Shown here piece after piece: positions 33,116 through 40,869 of a stretch of 64,000 nt of DNA. The number at the start of each line of letters is the position of its first letter. The first letter of the stretch is position 1. Origin of the DNA: DATBLE01 sp036555585 (GTDB lineage: Bacteria > Actinomycetota > Thermoleophilia > Gaiellales > Gaiellaceae); assembly GCA_036555585.1 (NCBI GenBank), contig DATBLE010000056.1, positions 35,986 to 99,985 of the forward strand, in the 5' to 3' direction. A program made the translations under genes and the position numbers. Below the pieces are notes generated by a model. That model ran no database searches, had not been told where the DNA came from, and saw nothing but the letters and a program-made list of their open reading frames with translations.

Positions 33116-33757
33116 ATGACTCGTCTGGAACGGCTGTCGCCGCTCGCCGGCGTGGCCGCCGTCGCGCTCTGGATCGTTGGGCTGGCACTGACGAAGACGC
33201 CGGACACGTCGTCGGACAAGACCGACGCGCAGATCCTCAGCGTCTACCAGCACAACGCCGACAGGATCCTGCTCGCGTCGTGGCTGTTCATGCTCGGCTG
33301 CGTCTGCTTCCTCTGGTTCGCGGGCATGCTCCGCAGCCGGATGGCAGAGGCAGAAGGCGGACGCACGACGTTCACCGCGATCGCCTTCGCCGGCGCGGTC
33401 GGGGCGGCGGCCTTCGGAATCGCGCAGATGGGCGGCCCGGTCGCGGTGGCGATCAACAAGAACCACGTGAGCGCGGCCACCGCCGGCGCGCTGACGCACA
33501 CGGTCGACCTGTTCTTCGTCGGGATCGAGATGGCGCTGATCGCCATGTTCGCCGCGGCCGCGGTGGTGGCGTTCCGCACCGGGCTCTTCCCGAAGTGGTG
33601 GGCGATCCTCATGTGGATCGTCGCGGTCGTGCTCGTGATCGGCCCGATCGGCTGGGCGGCGGTGATCGTCGCCTTCCCGATCTGGACGCTCGGCAGCACG
33701 TTCATGCTGATGCGGCAGCGCAGCGACAGCCCGCAGGTCGCCCCGGCAGCGGCGTAA
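33116..33757 (+). CDS. Polytopic membrane protein, unknown (DUF4386-like layout)
   Basis: A 213-residue protein with about six helices. It starts MTRLERLSPLAGVAAVALWI, followed by a soluble loop (TKTPDTSSDKTDAQILSVYQ) before the second helix. This loop pattern recurs in actinobacterial DUF4386-type membrane proteins, but I am not sure of the family. ATG with a GAGGAAGGGG upstream. It is the last chromosomal gene before the tRNA. Confidence 0.7.
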   Translation: MTRLERLSPLAGVAAVALWIVGLALTKTPDTSSDKTDAQILSVYQHNADRILLASWLFMLGCVCFLWFAGMLRSRMAEAEGGRTTFTAIAFAGAVGAAAFGIAQMGGPVAVAINKNHVSAATAGALTHTVDLFFVGIEMALIAMFAAAAVVAFRTGLFPKWWAILMWIVAVVLVIGPIGWAAVIVAFPIWTLGSTFMLMRQRSDSPQVAPAAA

Positions 33758-33795
33758 GCCCGGAGCACGGGCCCCGCGTTACGCTGAGCGGCGCG

Positions 33796-33869
33796 GGGCC
33801 CGTAGCTCAGCTGGTCAGAGCAGCGGACTCATAATCCGTGCGTCCCAGGTTCGAATCCTGGCGGGCCCA
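33796..33869 (+). tRNA. tRNA with CAU anticodon (elongator Met or Ile2)
   Basis: The complete cloverleaf can be drawn: acceptor GGGCCCG (33796-33802) with CGGGCCC (33862-33868) plus discriminator A; D-arm AGCTCAGCTGGTCAGAGC; anticodon loop CTCATAA with CAT at 33830-33832; T-arm CCAGG-TTCGAAT-CCTGG. CCA is not encoded. CAU can read Met or, after lysidine modification, Ile AUA; the sequence alone does not decide. Its 3' half is the integration site of the element array. Confidence 0.93.
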
Positions 33870-33870
33870 C
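33828..33870 (+). repeat. Attachment core copy 1 (att1), inside the tRNA 3' half
   Basis: These 43 bp match att2 (55742-55784) at 39 positions. The four differences are two adjacent bases in the variable loop and a compensated pair in the T-stem. Confidence 0.8.
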
Positions 33871-33927
33871 TCAAATTCCCTGCAAATCAGCTATTTCTGC
33901 TGTGGGGGCCTGGAACGCCCTTGCGAG

Positions 33928-33975
33928 TTGCGTACGAATTGCGTACACTCGTGGCGGTTCCAGCCACGTACGCAA
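33928..33975. repeat. Left arm-type repeats of element 1
   Basis: TTGCGTAC at 33928-33935 and 33939-33946 (period 11) and an inverted copy GTACGCAA at 33968-33975 that overlaps the integrase ribosome binding site. Integrase binding here could repress its own gene (inference). Confidence 0.7.
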
Positions 33976-33985
33976 GGAGGCAGAA

Positions 33986-35194
33986 ATGGCATCTCTACGG
34001 GCGCGTCACAGCAAGAACTGCGCTCTCGGCGGCCGTGAGACGGCCGGCCCCCGCTTCGAGGGCGACAAGATCTCGAAGGAGATCGACGGCCGGCTCGTCG
34101 TCTGTTCGGGTAAGCCGACCTGCCAGCCGACATACTCGATCCGGGGCGCGGCCGGCGACGGGCACGAGCACGTCGGGAAGAACCTCCGCCAGGCGCTTCG
34201 CAAGCTGGCGAAGAAGAACGACGACGAGAACCCCGAGCCGATCGTCGGCAACATCCGCTTCGAGGCGTGGGCCGACGAGTGGCTGACCGGCCTGCACCGG
34301 CCGAGCGAGAGGACCATCGACGGGTACCGGCGGACGATCGCCTACGCGAACGACGCATTCGGCAACAAGTTCCTACGCTCCCTCAGCGGCAAGGACATCA
34401 CCGATTTCCTCTCCGAGCTTGCCGACCGCAAGCGGAGAGGCGACAAGGACTGGCGGATGTCTGCGAGCACGAAGGCTCAGCATCTGCGAGTTCTTCACGC
34501 CTGCTTCGAGGCGGCGATTAAGGCCGACAAGATGACCCGCAACCCGGTTGGGCGGCTGTCGGACTCTCAGCGGCCTCGGGCCGAGAAGAAGGAGTCCGCC
34601 TACTTCACCGACGACGAGCTGCCCCGCCTGCTGGCCGAACTTCCCGAGGGGTTGTGGCGAACTCTCGTCCGGGTGGCTCTCGCGACCGGAATGCGCGAGG
34701 GTGAACTGTCCGCGCTGACGTGGGGCGACGTGGACCTGACCGGCGGGACGATCCGGGTGCGCCGCTCGTTCAGCGGCGGCCGGCTCGGACAGACGAAAGG
34801 GCGTCTTGCTCGCACCGTCGACCTTCCCGCGGAGACGACGGAGCTTCTCGGTGAGTGGTGGGGCCTTGCGGGGAAGCCGGACGATTCCGAGTTGGTATTC
34901 CCCCGGGAAGACGGCGGCGGCTACCAACCGTATTGGCGGTTCTCGAAGGTGTTGTATGCGGCGATGAAGCGGGCCGGGATCACCCGGGAAGGCCCGACCG
35001 GTGAGGAACGCACCTTCCACTCGACCCGCCACACCTACGCCCGGATTGTGCTCGAACAGGGCATCCCGATCAGTTGGCTATCGCGCCAGCTTGGCCACTC
35101 ATCGGAGGCCGTGACGGACGGACACTACGGGCATTGGTCGCGGGCTCGGTCGCAGGAGGAAGCGAAACGGCTGAAAGGCGTGTTCGCGATCTAG
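33986..35194 (+). CDS. int: Tyrosine recombinase (integrase of element 1)
   Basis: A 402-residue phage-type integrase. The arm-binding and SAM-like core-binding parts are at about 90-190 (FEAWADEWLTGLHRPSERTI). The catalytic domain has R in ATGMREGELSALTWGDV, HxxR in HSTRHTYARIVLEQG, the LGHSS box and the nucleophile Tyr in DGHYGHW. ATG at 33986 follows AAGGAGG; an in-frame start at 33902 lacks a site. It lies 117 nt from the tRNA and reads away from it, the usual arrangement. Confidence 0.93.
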   Translation: MASLRARHSKNCALGGRETAGPRFEGDKISKEIDGRLVVCSGKPTCQPTYSIRGAAGDGHEHVGKNLRQALRKLAKKNDDENPEPIVGNIRFEAWADEWLTGLHRPSERTIDGYRRTIAYANDAFGNKFLRSLSGKDITDFLSELADRKRRGDKDWRMSASTKAQHLRVLHACFEAAIKADKMTRNPVGRLSDSQRPRAEKKESAYFTDDELPRLLAELPEGLWRTLVRVALATGMREGELSALTWGDVDLTGGTIRVRRSFSGGRLGQTKGRLARTVDLPAETTELLGEWWGLAGKPDDSELVFPREDGGGYQPYWRFSKVLYAAMKRAGITREGPTGEERTFHSTRHTYARIVLEQGIPISWLSRQLGHSSEAVTDGHYGHWSRARSQEEAKRLKGVFAI

Positions 35195-35333
35195 GGACGC
35201 AACGTCGTCCTCCTGCGCTCGTACGCTGAGTACCTGATTCGGATCTCCGCGTTCCCCGGAGATGCCGCCGACGGGCCGGGTCATTCCCGGCCCCGAGGCA
35301 ACTGCCGGGGAATTTTGGAGGAAGGGGAACGCA

Positions 35334-36386
35334 TTGGAAGACGACCACGATTTCAAAGACGGCTCTCGCGCTAGTCGAGCTGAGCGGCGCGCGCAGGTAG
35401 CAGCGCTGTGTGGTCAACTCCCGATCGCCGGGCTCGCCGCAAGGTTCGGCGTGTCAGAGTCAACGATCCGTCGCGACCTAAAAGATCTTGACCTCACAGC
35501 GGTGTCGAATGCGCAGATGTGGCGCTCGATCGAAGATTCTGGCGCTGTCAAGCAGGAGATCTTCGACGCCTTTCCCGAATTGCGCCCTGCGATCGCCGAA
35601 GAGGCCGCCGCGTTGCGGCAGGAATTTGGCGAGTCGTTCGCCGATGTTCCTGACGAGGAGATGGTTCTTCTGTTCGGGCAGGGGCCAGCTGCCCGCGCTT
35701 ACAAGGAAGCATCGAACCGAGGCACAGATGAGCTGCTCTCGTCTGGAGAGGTCGAGATTGGCGGCGAACCGGACGAGCCGCAACTCTTGCCCACCTTTTC
35801 GGGGAAGCAGCGCCTTCGTCGGGTGGCATTTGAGGCCATTGCCCGCTTTCGGGTTTTTCCTCCTGCTCGTGTGGCCGATGGCCGGCGAGACTTCTGCCCT
35901 CGGCGCAACTCGGCTCGCAGCCCCCGCTGCTCGCCGAGGCGTTCAGTCCGGCTTCGCCGCGCCCCTAGCGGCTGCTCGCCAGGGCGACCACGACCAGGTA
36001 CCGATGACCCTGACCCCGAACCACCACGGGGGTGTTCTAGGCCGTATGAGGCGCGGAGTTGTTCCGCCCTCGGCTTGCTCCGCCGTGACCTAGCCGACCG
36101 CTCCCACCGGAGCAGCAACACGGGGCGCCGTTGGATCGCCGCGAGAGCGGCCGAGTCCTACAGCCAAACCTTCTTGACAAAGATCGCCGCGCCTTGCGCG
36201 GCGTTGCCGCGTTGGGTTTCTCCTCGGTTCCCCAACGCCACCGCCGAGCGGAATCACCGGGGCCGGCCGTCCGTCAGCGGCCGGCCCCGGCCGCTCAACT
36301 CAGACCGAGGCCGATGCCTGACGGCGTCGGAAATTCAAAGCAATCGAGGAGTAACACAAACTTGCGGAAGAACTCCGCCGCTGTAG
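35334..36386 (+). CDS. HTH protein with DeoR-like N-terminus; C-terminal half doubtful
   Basis: A TTG start behind GAGGAAGGGG gives a product whose N-terminal HTH (IAGLAARFGVSESTIRRDLK) is convincing, followed by an acidic helical region to about residue 165 (EEMVLLFGQGPAARAYKEAS). Beyond about 35820 the frame is Arg/Ser/Pro-rich and runs through a strong hairpin at 36259-36288, so the true stop is probably earlier, perhaps lost by a frameshift. It is probably an element regulator. Confidence 0.45.
   Translation: MEDDHDFKDGSRASRAERRAQVAALCGQLPIAGLAARFGVSESTIRRDLKDLDLTAVSNAQMWRSIEDSGAVKQEIFDAFPELRPAIAEEAAALRQEFGESFADVPDEEMVLLFGQGPAARAYKEASNRGTDELLSSGEVEIGGEPDEPQLLPTFSGKQRLRRVAFEAIARFRVFPPARVADGRRDFCPRRNSARSPRCSPRRSVRLRRAPSGCSPGRPRPGTDDPDPEPPRGCSRPYEARSCSALGLLRRDLADRSHRSSNTGRRWIAARAAESYSQTFLTKIAAPCAALPRWVSPRFPNATAERNHRGRPSVSGRPRPLNSDRGRCLTASEIQSNRGVTQTCGRTPPL
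36259..36288. terminator. 11-bp GC stem-loop
   Basis: GGGGCCGGCCG and CGGCCGGCCCC enclose 8 nt. Its position between the HTH gene and the next ATG suggests a terminator. Confidence 0.65.
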
Positions 36387-37384
36387 ACGTCAAGTCTGCC
36401 CGTTCCCTTTGCCTGTGGTGCGGTAGCAAACTTCCCCGCCGCAGGGCGTTCGTGTGCGAAATGTGCGCCCCCGCCGCGGAACCTGACGCTTCGCTCCCAG
36501 CGCACACCGTTGTCGGGCCGTCTGACCTGCTCAGGAGCGACGGGACGCTCAAAGCTGACCCCCGGCGCGGATCTAGTCTCCCGAGCAAAGATGCCAGCGG
36601 CAAAAAGCCCAAGAGAGCTTACGACGATGGCGGGCTGACCTTTTCGGGCACAAGCCAGCGTGAGGAGATGGCCCGGTGGTATGCGTCGTGTGGGCTCTCC
36701 GCAGAAGAAATCGCGAACCATTTCGTTGTCGAGTCGCTTGGCCAGTCGCGGCGAGCCGTATGTGTCGCGACCATTCGCCGCTGGGTCGGACCGGACATAC
36801 AGCGATACCAAGCGCATCGGGAGGCTGTGCTGGAGTCACATCCTCTCGTCAGCGCTGTGAGAAATCTTAGGGTCGCCGATGTGCCTCGGATCAAGCGAGA
36901 GGTCGAGGCGCTGCGCGCCGAGTACGCGCGTACCCGCTCGTCCGCCTCCTGGATCGTTCTGGCGGAGTGCGATCGAGCGCTGAGTCGCTTCCACGAGAAG
37001 ATCTGCGAGAGCTGTGGGGAGAGCTTCGTATCCAAACGGCGGGACGCTCGCTGCTGCCCTGCGGCTAGATGCCGAAAAGCGCTCAGTAGAGCCAATGTCA
37101 CAGATAATCGCCGACTTTCAAACACCCGTCCCATATATGAGGGGGATGAGATGAAGGAACAGGTTGAACGGTCCGAAGCCGACAACGACGATCTTCGCGT
37201 AGTGCGCGAAAAGGTTGAGCTAATCGCAAAAGTTGTGGTCGATTTCGCGAAGAAAAATGCGGAGGATGAGAAAGCGCGGGAGACGCTCCAAGAGCCTACC
37301 CCGCTCAGGCTTGTAGTCAGTCGCCAAAAGCAGACGGCCCGGCGTGCAGGCCGAGCCGTCGACAAGCAAAGGAAACCGATCTGA
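36314..37384 (+). CDS. Unknown protein with two Cys clusters and an HTH-like segment
   Basis: A 356-residue protein. The N-terminal Cys cluster (CLWCGSKLPRRRAFVCEMC, about 33-51) and a later one (CESCGESFVSKRRDARCCPA, then RCRKA) look like zinc ribbons. Between them lies a helix-turn-helix-like stretch (YASCGLSAEEIANHFVVESL), and the C-terminus is a charged coiled coil. Lower GC than the chromosome. It may bind nucleic acid, such as an element replication or control factor; no family recognised. Confidence 0.6.
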   Translation: MPDGVGNSKQSRSNTNLRKNSAAVDVKSARSLCLWCGSKLPRRRAFVCEMCAPAAEPDASLPAHTVVGPSDLLRSDGTLKADPRRGSSLPSKDASGKKPKRAYDDGGLTFSGTSQREEMARWYASCGLSAEEIANHFVVESLGQSRRAVCVATIRRWVGPDIQRYQAHREAVLESHPLVSAVRNLRVADVPRIKREVEALRAEYARTRSSASWIVLAECDRALSRFHEKICESCGESFVSKRRDARCCPAARCRKALSRANVTDNRRLSNTRPIYEGDEMKEQVERSEADNDDLRVVREKVELIAKVVVDFAKKNAEDEKARETLQEPTPLRLVVSRQKQTARRAGRAVDKQRKPI

Positions 37385-37609
37385 GTGAAGGCTAGCATCA
37401 TCGGAGGCGAGACGCGTTGCGTTCGCTGCCGTACTCGCGAAGCAGTGGCGTTCCGCAGGACTCCGAGCCACGTCGGGACGTGGAACCGAGCGCAGGGTGT
37501 CTGCGCGGTGTGCCGCGACGAACTCGATGATCTTGCGGAGCGGCTAGCCCGTTCCGCGATCAGGGTCGATCGGGTCGTCAGACGGTCAAAGTCTCGGGCG
37601 GCGGCGTGA
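37385..37609 (+). CDS. 74-residue Cys-pair protein
   Basis: GTG starts immediately after the upstream stop. Two CxxC pairs (CVRC and CAVC, 25 residues apart) form a likely zinc finger, followed by a basic tail. Probably co-translated with its neighbours. Beyond its stop the same frame continues with another Cys-rich stretch (CPCLAGKPLPACTCERVTYK) that ends on the ATGA of the ATPase gene, possibly an unannotated small protein with a non-standard start. Confidence 0.5.
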   Translation: MKASIIGGETRCVRCRTREAVAFRRTPSHVGTWNRAQGVCAVCRDELDDLAERLARSAIRVDRVVRRSKSRAAA

Positions 37610-37746
37610 AGAAGCCTTCTGGACTGCCCAAGCCGGGCGCCTACATTCTTCAAGGTCAGCCACGACGAAGACTGCCCGTGCCTAGCCGGCAAGCCGCTCC
37701 CGGCGTGCACGTGCGAGCGGGTCACGTACAAGCTGGAGCGCACTCG

Positions 37747-38793
37747 ATGAGCACGCTCGCTTGGAAGCCGCTCAGCGAGATCGAGACGCGCCCAATCGTC
37801 TTCCTCGATAAACCGGTTTGGCAAGAGGCGGCGTTCCATCTCCTCGTCGGCCGAAAAAACTCCGGCAAAGGCACCTTCCTAGCCGGTGAAGTAGCCCGCG
37901 CCACCAGGGGCGAACTGGGCAAGCGCCGGAAGGTCATGTGGATCGCCTCCGGCGAAGACTCGTATGCGGTCGACGTTCGCCCCCGGATCGAGGTTGCCGG
38001 CGGCCTCGTCGAGCACGTGTCGGTGCTCCACCAAGGGCAGATGGTCCTCCCCAATCACTTCGACGAGATCGAGCGGGAGGCGCAGTCGCTCGGCGATGTC
38101 GGAATGATTATCGTCGACCCGCTCGGAGGCAGCCTTGGCGTAGGCAAGTCGTCTAACAACGACAGCGACGTGCGCCCCGCCCTCGCCTGTCTCAACGACC
38201 TCGCTGACCGGCTGCGCTGCATTGTCGTAGGCGTACGCCACCTGACGAACAAGGAGATCAGGGGCGGCACCCTCGCCGGAGTCCTGGGATCAAGCGACTG
38301 GGTCAACATACCTCGCGTCGTACTCGCGCTCGTCCACGACGACCAAGACGAGGATCGCCGCCACCTAACCGTTGTCACCGGCAACCGGGTCAAGGGCGGA
38401 GCAGGACGCCTCTACCGCATCGAAGGCGTCAAGCCCGCCGAAGGCGGCGAGGAAGTCACCCGCGCCATCCACGTCGGCGACTCCATGAAACACGCCGACG
38501 ACCTCCTAGAGAACACACAGCCCACCAGCCGCAGCGGCCACGCCCGCGACCTCATCCTCGACACCCTCGAACAAGCCGCAGGACGGCAAATGGAGTCCGA
38601 CACCCTCGACTCGCTCATCGCCAGGCAAACAGGCCTCTCCGCCAAAACCATCCAGAACCAGCGCGGCGCACTCAAAAACGACGGCCTCATCCGCATGATC
38701 CCCCGCAAGGACGAACACGGCGCGATCACTGCCTGGATGGTCGCCCGTACCCAGGCACCACGCGAAACGGCCGCACTACGAGAAGCCGCATGA
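37747..38793 (+). CDS. RepA-like AAA ATPase (hexameric helicase type)
   Basis: A 348-residue RecA-fold ATPase. Walker A-like LLVGRKNSGKGTFLAGEVAR near residue 33, WIASGEDSYAVDVRPRIEVA near 62, Walker B MIIVDPLGG near 118 and VVGVRHLTNKEIRGGTLAGV near 158 follow the AAA_25/RepA plasmid helicase order. A C-terminal winged-helix part follows (LDSLIARQTGLSAKTIQNQR). ATG overlaps an upstream stop (ATGA). It probably unwinds the origin of the excised element; an in-frame GTG at 37606 gives an implausible Arg/Pro-rich extension. Confidence 0.78.
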   Translation: MSTLAWKPLSEIETRPIVFLDKPVWQEAAFHLLVGRKNSGKGTFLAGEVARATRGELGKRRKVMWIASGEDSYAVDVRPRIEVAGGLVEHVSVLHQGQMVLPNHFDEIEREAQSLGDVGMIIVDPLGGSLGVGKSSNNDSDVRPALACLNDLADRLRCIVVGVRHLTNKEIRGGTLAGVLGSSDWVNIPRVVLALVHDDQDEDRRHLTVVTGNRVKGGAGRLYRIEGVKPAEGGEEVTRAIHVGDSMKHADDLLENTQPTSRSGHARDLILDTLEQAAGRQMESDTLDSLIARQTGLSAKTIQNQRGALKNDGLIRMIPRKDEHGAITAWMVARTQAPRETAALREAA

Positions 38794-38804
38794 CCCACAC
38801 CCCG

Positions 38805-38928
38805 CCACATCCCGACCCGCATCCCGACTTTTCTCTTACTCAGAAAGAAGGGATGTGGACGGTATCTGGACGGGATCTGAAGCCACATCCCGCCACATCC
38901 CTAGATCCCGTACTACCCCCACATCCCG
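38805..38928. repeat. Iteron-like CCACATCCC repeats
   Basis: CCACATCCCG occurs at 38805-38814, 38883-38892 and 38919-38928, CCACATCCCT at 38893-38902, an inverted copy GGGATGTGG at 38850-38858 and a partial GCATCCCGAC at 38819. They sit directly downstream of the RepA-like gene, a typical place for a replication origin. A short ORF at 38790 lies on top of them and is probably not a gene. Confidence 0.65.
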
Positions 38929-39028
38929 ACGCCCTAGGCGCATTCGTGTTCTTGCGTCTCCCCCACGCGTGTACGCGCGGGATGGGCGCCTGCGATAGGC
39001 GGGCGTTCCTCAAGGCCGGGGTTGCGTT

Positions 39029-39316
39029 GTGAGCGTTCGTCAGGCTGAGAGGGCTACTGCGCCGGCCGCTGCTAAGCCGATCTACCTCACCGTTGAAGAG
39101 GTCGCCGATCGGTATCGGACGTCTGTGAAGTCGATCCATGACAGGACCCGAACGAATCGCATCCCGTACTTGAAGCGCGGCGGTTTCCGCCGGCTGCTGT
39201 TCCCGGTGGCCGACCTGGACGCCTGGGATGCAGGCGCGGAGTTGAAGCTGGTCGAGCTGCCGGACGGCCGCGCTGTCCGTACGCAACCCGTACGCAGCGG
39301 CTCGCTAGCCGCCTAG
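39029..39316 (+). CDS. xis: Excisionase-like HTH protein
   Basis: A 95-residue protein with a MerR/Xis-type helix-turn-helix: YLTVEEVADRYRTSVKSIHD, then IPYLKRGGFRRLLFPVADLD. This is the usual recombination directionality factor layout in actinobacterial integrative elements. GTG start. The last codons contain an inverted arm-site pair (GTACGCAA at 39279 and GTACGCAG at 39290). Confidence 0.8.
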   Translation: MSVRQAERATAPAAAKPIYLTVEEVADRYRTSVKSIHDRTRTNRIPYLKRGGFRRLLFPVADLDAWDAGAELKLVELPDGRAVRTQPVRSGSLAA

Positions 39317-39939
39317 CCATGCGGTGTCGCAGGCCGTGAGCGGATTGGCAATCCGTTGTGGTCACCGTTGTAGTCACGGGCACCACGCTTCGTCCGATTG
39401 GACGACCCACCACCGCAACCTCGCCGGGGGATATAGGCCCTGGTTGCGCAGAGAGGCAGCCCGACACACCAACACCCGCCCGAAGCCGGCGAAGCCGACT
39501 CCGCCCCCGCCGTATCCGCCGGGGTGAGAGGAGGCGGGGGCGGCACCCCCCCAACCGCGCGCCCCCGTGCGTGTCCTGGTTGTGCACATATCGATTCTGA
39601 CCCTTTGAGTCTCGTCCGGCTCCAGGGTCGATCTCTTCTGCCTCGGCTCCGTCCAGAAGCCCCCGGTTGATCTTCGCGACGAGCCTTACCGTGCACGGGG
39701 GTCATGTGTTTGCTACACCGGGTGATAACGGCACAGGTACCAACGACTGGTTACTGATAATTGAGTAGACCACACCGGTATTGCAATAGACGAACAGGCC
39801 GAACTCAGGGGCTTGCCACCCAGCGACTCCTCAGCCTGCACTTTAGCAAGTCGCCCTCGAAGGGCGGGAACCCTGCCTCTGGTTTCCCAGCTGGCCGGTT
39901 CGCGCCCAAGCCGTCCGCGGAAAGGACCTCGCATCAGCA
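39317..39939. other. Non-coding stretch of element 1 with an AT-rich island
   Basis: No convincing gene. It holds a small inverted repeat (GGATT-GGC-AATCC near 39343), a C-run near 39547, and an AT-richer island at about 39720-39800 with the palindrome TATTGCAATA (39779-39788). It could be a transfer or replication locus; nothing decisive is visible. Confidence 0.35.
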
Positions 39940-40115
39940 ACCTTTACTCCGAACGTGCCGAATTACTCCACGAACATGCCGAAAGCGTGATGGAAGCGTT
40001 TCTCCAGCTGTACGACAAATCGAAGTGGACGGACGCTCAACTGATTGCGACGTCAGTTGTCTACGCTTGCGAACTGATCGCCGCCGCGATGTATCACCCG
40101 ATGGCTAAGGACTAA
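39813..40115 (+). CDS. Small protein with uncertain start
   Basis: The last 60 residues (LYSERAELLHEHAESVMEAF, then LIATSVVYACELIAAAMYHP) look like a real helical protein. The first 40 are Arg/Pro/Ser-rich. GGAAAGGACC lies just before an ATC at about 39936, so the true start may be nearer there. Unknown function. Confidence 0.4.
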   Translation: MPPSDSSACTLASRPRRAGTLPLVSQLAGSRPSRPRKGPRISNLYSERAELLHEHAESVMEAFLQLYDKSKWTDAQLIATSVVYACELIAAAMYHPMAKD

Positions 40116-40188
40116 AGCGGCCCGGGGGGCGCCACGTCGCGATTCGTATGCGCGCGCATGAAGCCGCACCGCCGCCCCGTAGTGCCCC

Positions 40189-40354
40189 GACCGCCCCCTC
40201 GGGGGTGGGCCAAGACCCGTGCGTCCGTGCCTAGCCGTACCGCCGTGCCACCAGAACTCAGACCGCCCCCTCGGGGGTCACCGAATTAACCATCCGTTCG
40301 CCGGCCAACCCCCTGCCGCGCAAGCGCCTAAGCCTGGATCGCCCCCTCGGGGGT
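40189..40354. repeat. Three GC-hairpin repeats, period 72-76 bp (cluster A)
   Basis: GAYCGCCCCCTCGGGGGT occurs at 40189-40206, 40261-40278 and 40337-40354. Each can form a CCCC-CTCG-GGGG tetraloop hairpin. Copies 1 and 3 share a further GTGCGTCCGTGCC about 12 nt downstream. Confidence 0.75.
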
Positions 40355-40444
40355 CAGCACGAAGATCCGTGCGTCCGTGCCAACGCCGGTAGCGGTGAGC
40401 CGGCCTGGGAGCCATCCCCTCCCCTCAAGTGATGCCGGTCGGCT

Positions 40445-40735
40445 TCAGGCGCCGAGTCGCCGCTGCCTGATCCACTTCCCGACCGTCGCCTTCGACACGC
40501 CCACCTCGCAGGCTGCCTGTGTCCATGAATGACCGGCGTCGACAAGGGCTAGCGCGCGCCGCCGATGTTGCCCTTTGTACATGCGACGTCCCCTGACGGA
40601 GGCAGCCACCGCGTTCGAAGCGGCCTCAACGTCCTCAGTCGGGAAGATCACGTATAGCAAGGCGACCTCGCCGTCCACTGACCCCGCCGCCATCAACTCG
40701 TGGGCGGCGGCCGCCCGAATCTGTAGCGCGTCCAC
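40445..40735 (-). CDS. Small HTH protein
   Basis: A 96-residue protein. The C-terminal half is a homeodomain-like helix-turn-helix (ALALVDAGHSWTQAACEVGV, then SKATVGKWIRQRR) similar to resolvase or transposase DNA-binding ends. The N-terminal half is helical. It is possibly a regulator or a remnant of a transposon. GTG start. Confidence 0.55.
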   Translation of the reverse strand: MDALQIRAAAAHELMAAGSVDGEVALLYVIFPTEDVEAASNAVAASVRGRRMYKGQHRRRALALVDAGHSWTQAACEVGVSKATVGKWIRQRRLGA

Positions 40736-40869
40736 TACCGGCCCTCACCGAATCCGCAGGGAAGCATTTGATCTTAGTTGGGGTGGGGACGCGTCGCCGC
40801 CTGGATCGTGAGCTGTCGCATCTCGCCATACCCTTCCCGCGCACACCCGTCGCCCCCTGGATCGGCCTC

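Noticed and set aside
38790..39032. 80-residue ORF overlapping the ATPase stop
   Set aside because: His/Pro-rich translation caused by the iteron repeats; no ribosome binding site or protein-like pattern.
40189..40354. CRISPR-like array
   Set aside because: The conserved word is only about 18 bp, intervals are 54-58 bp and partly similar to each other, and no cas genes are present.
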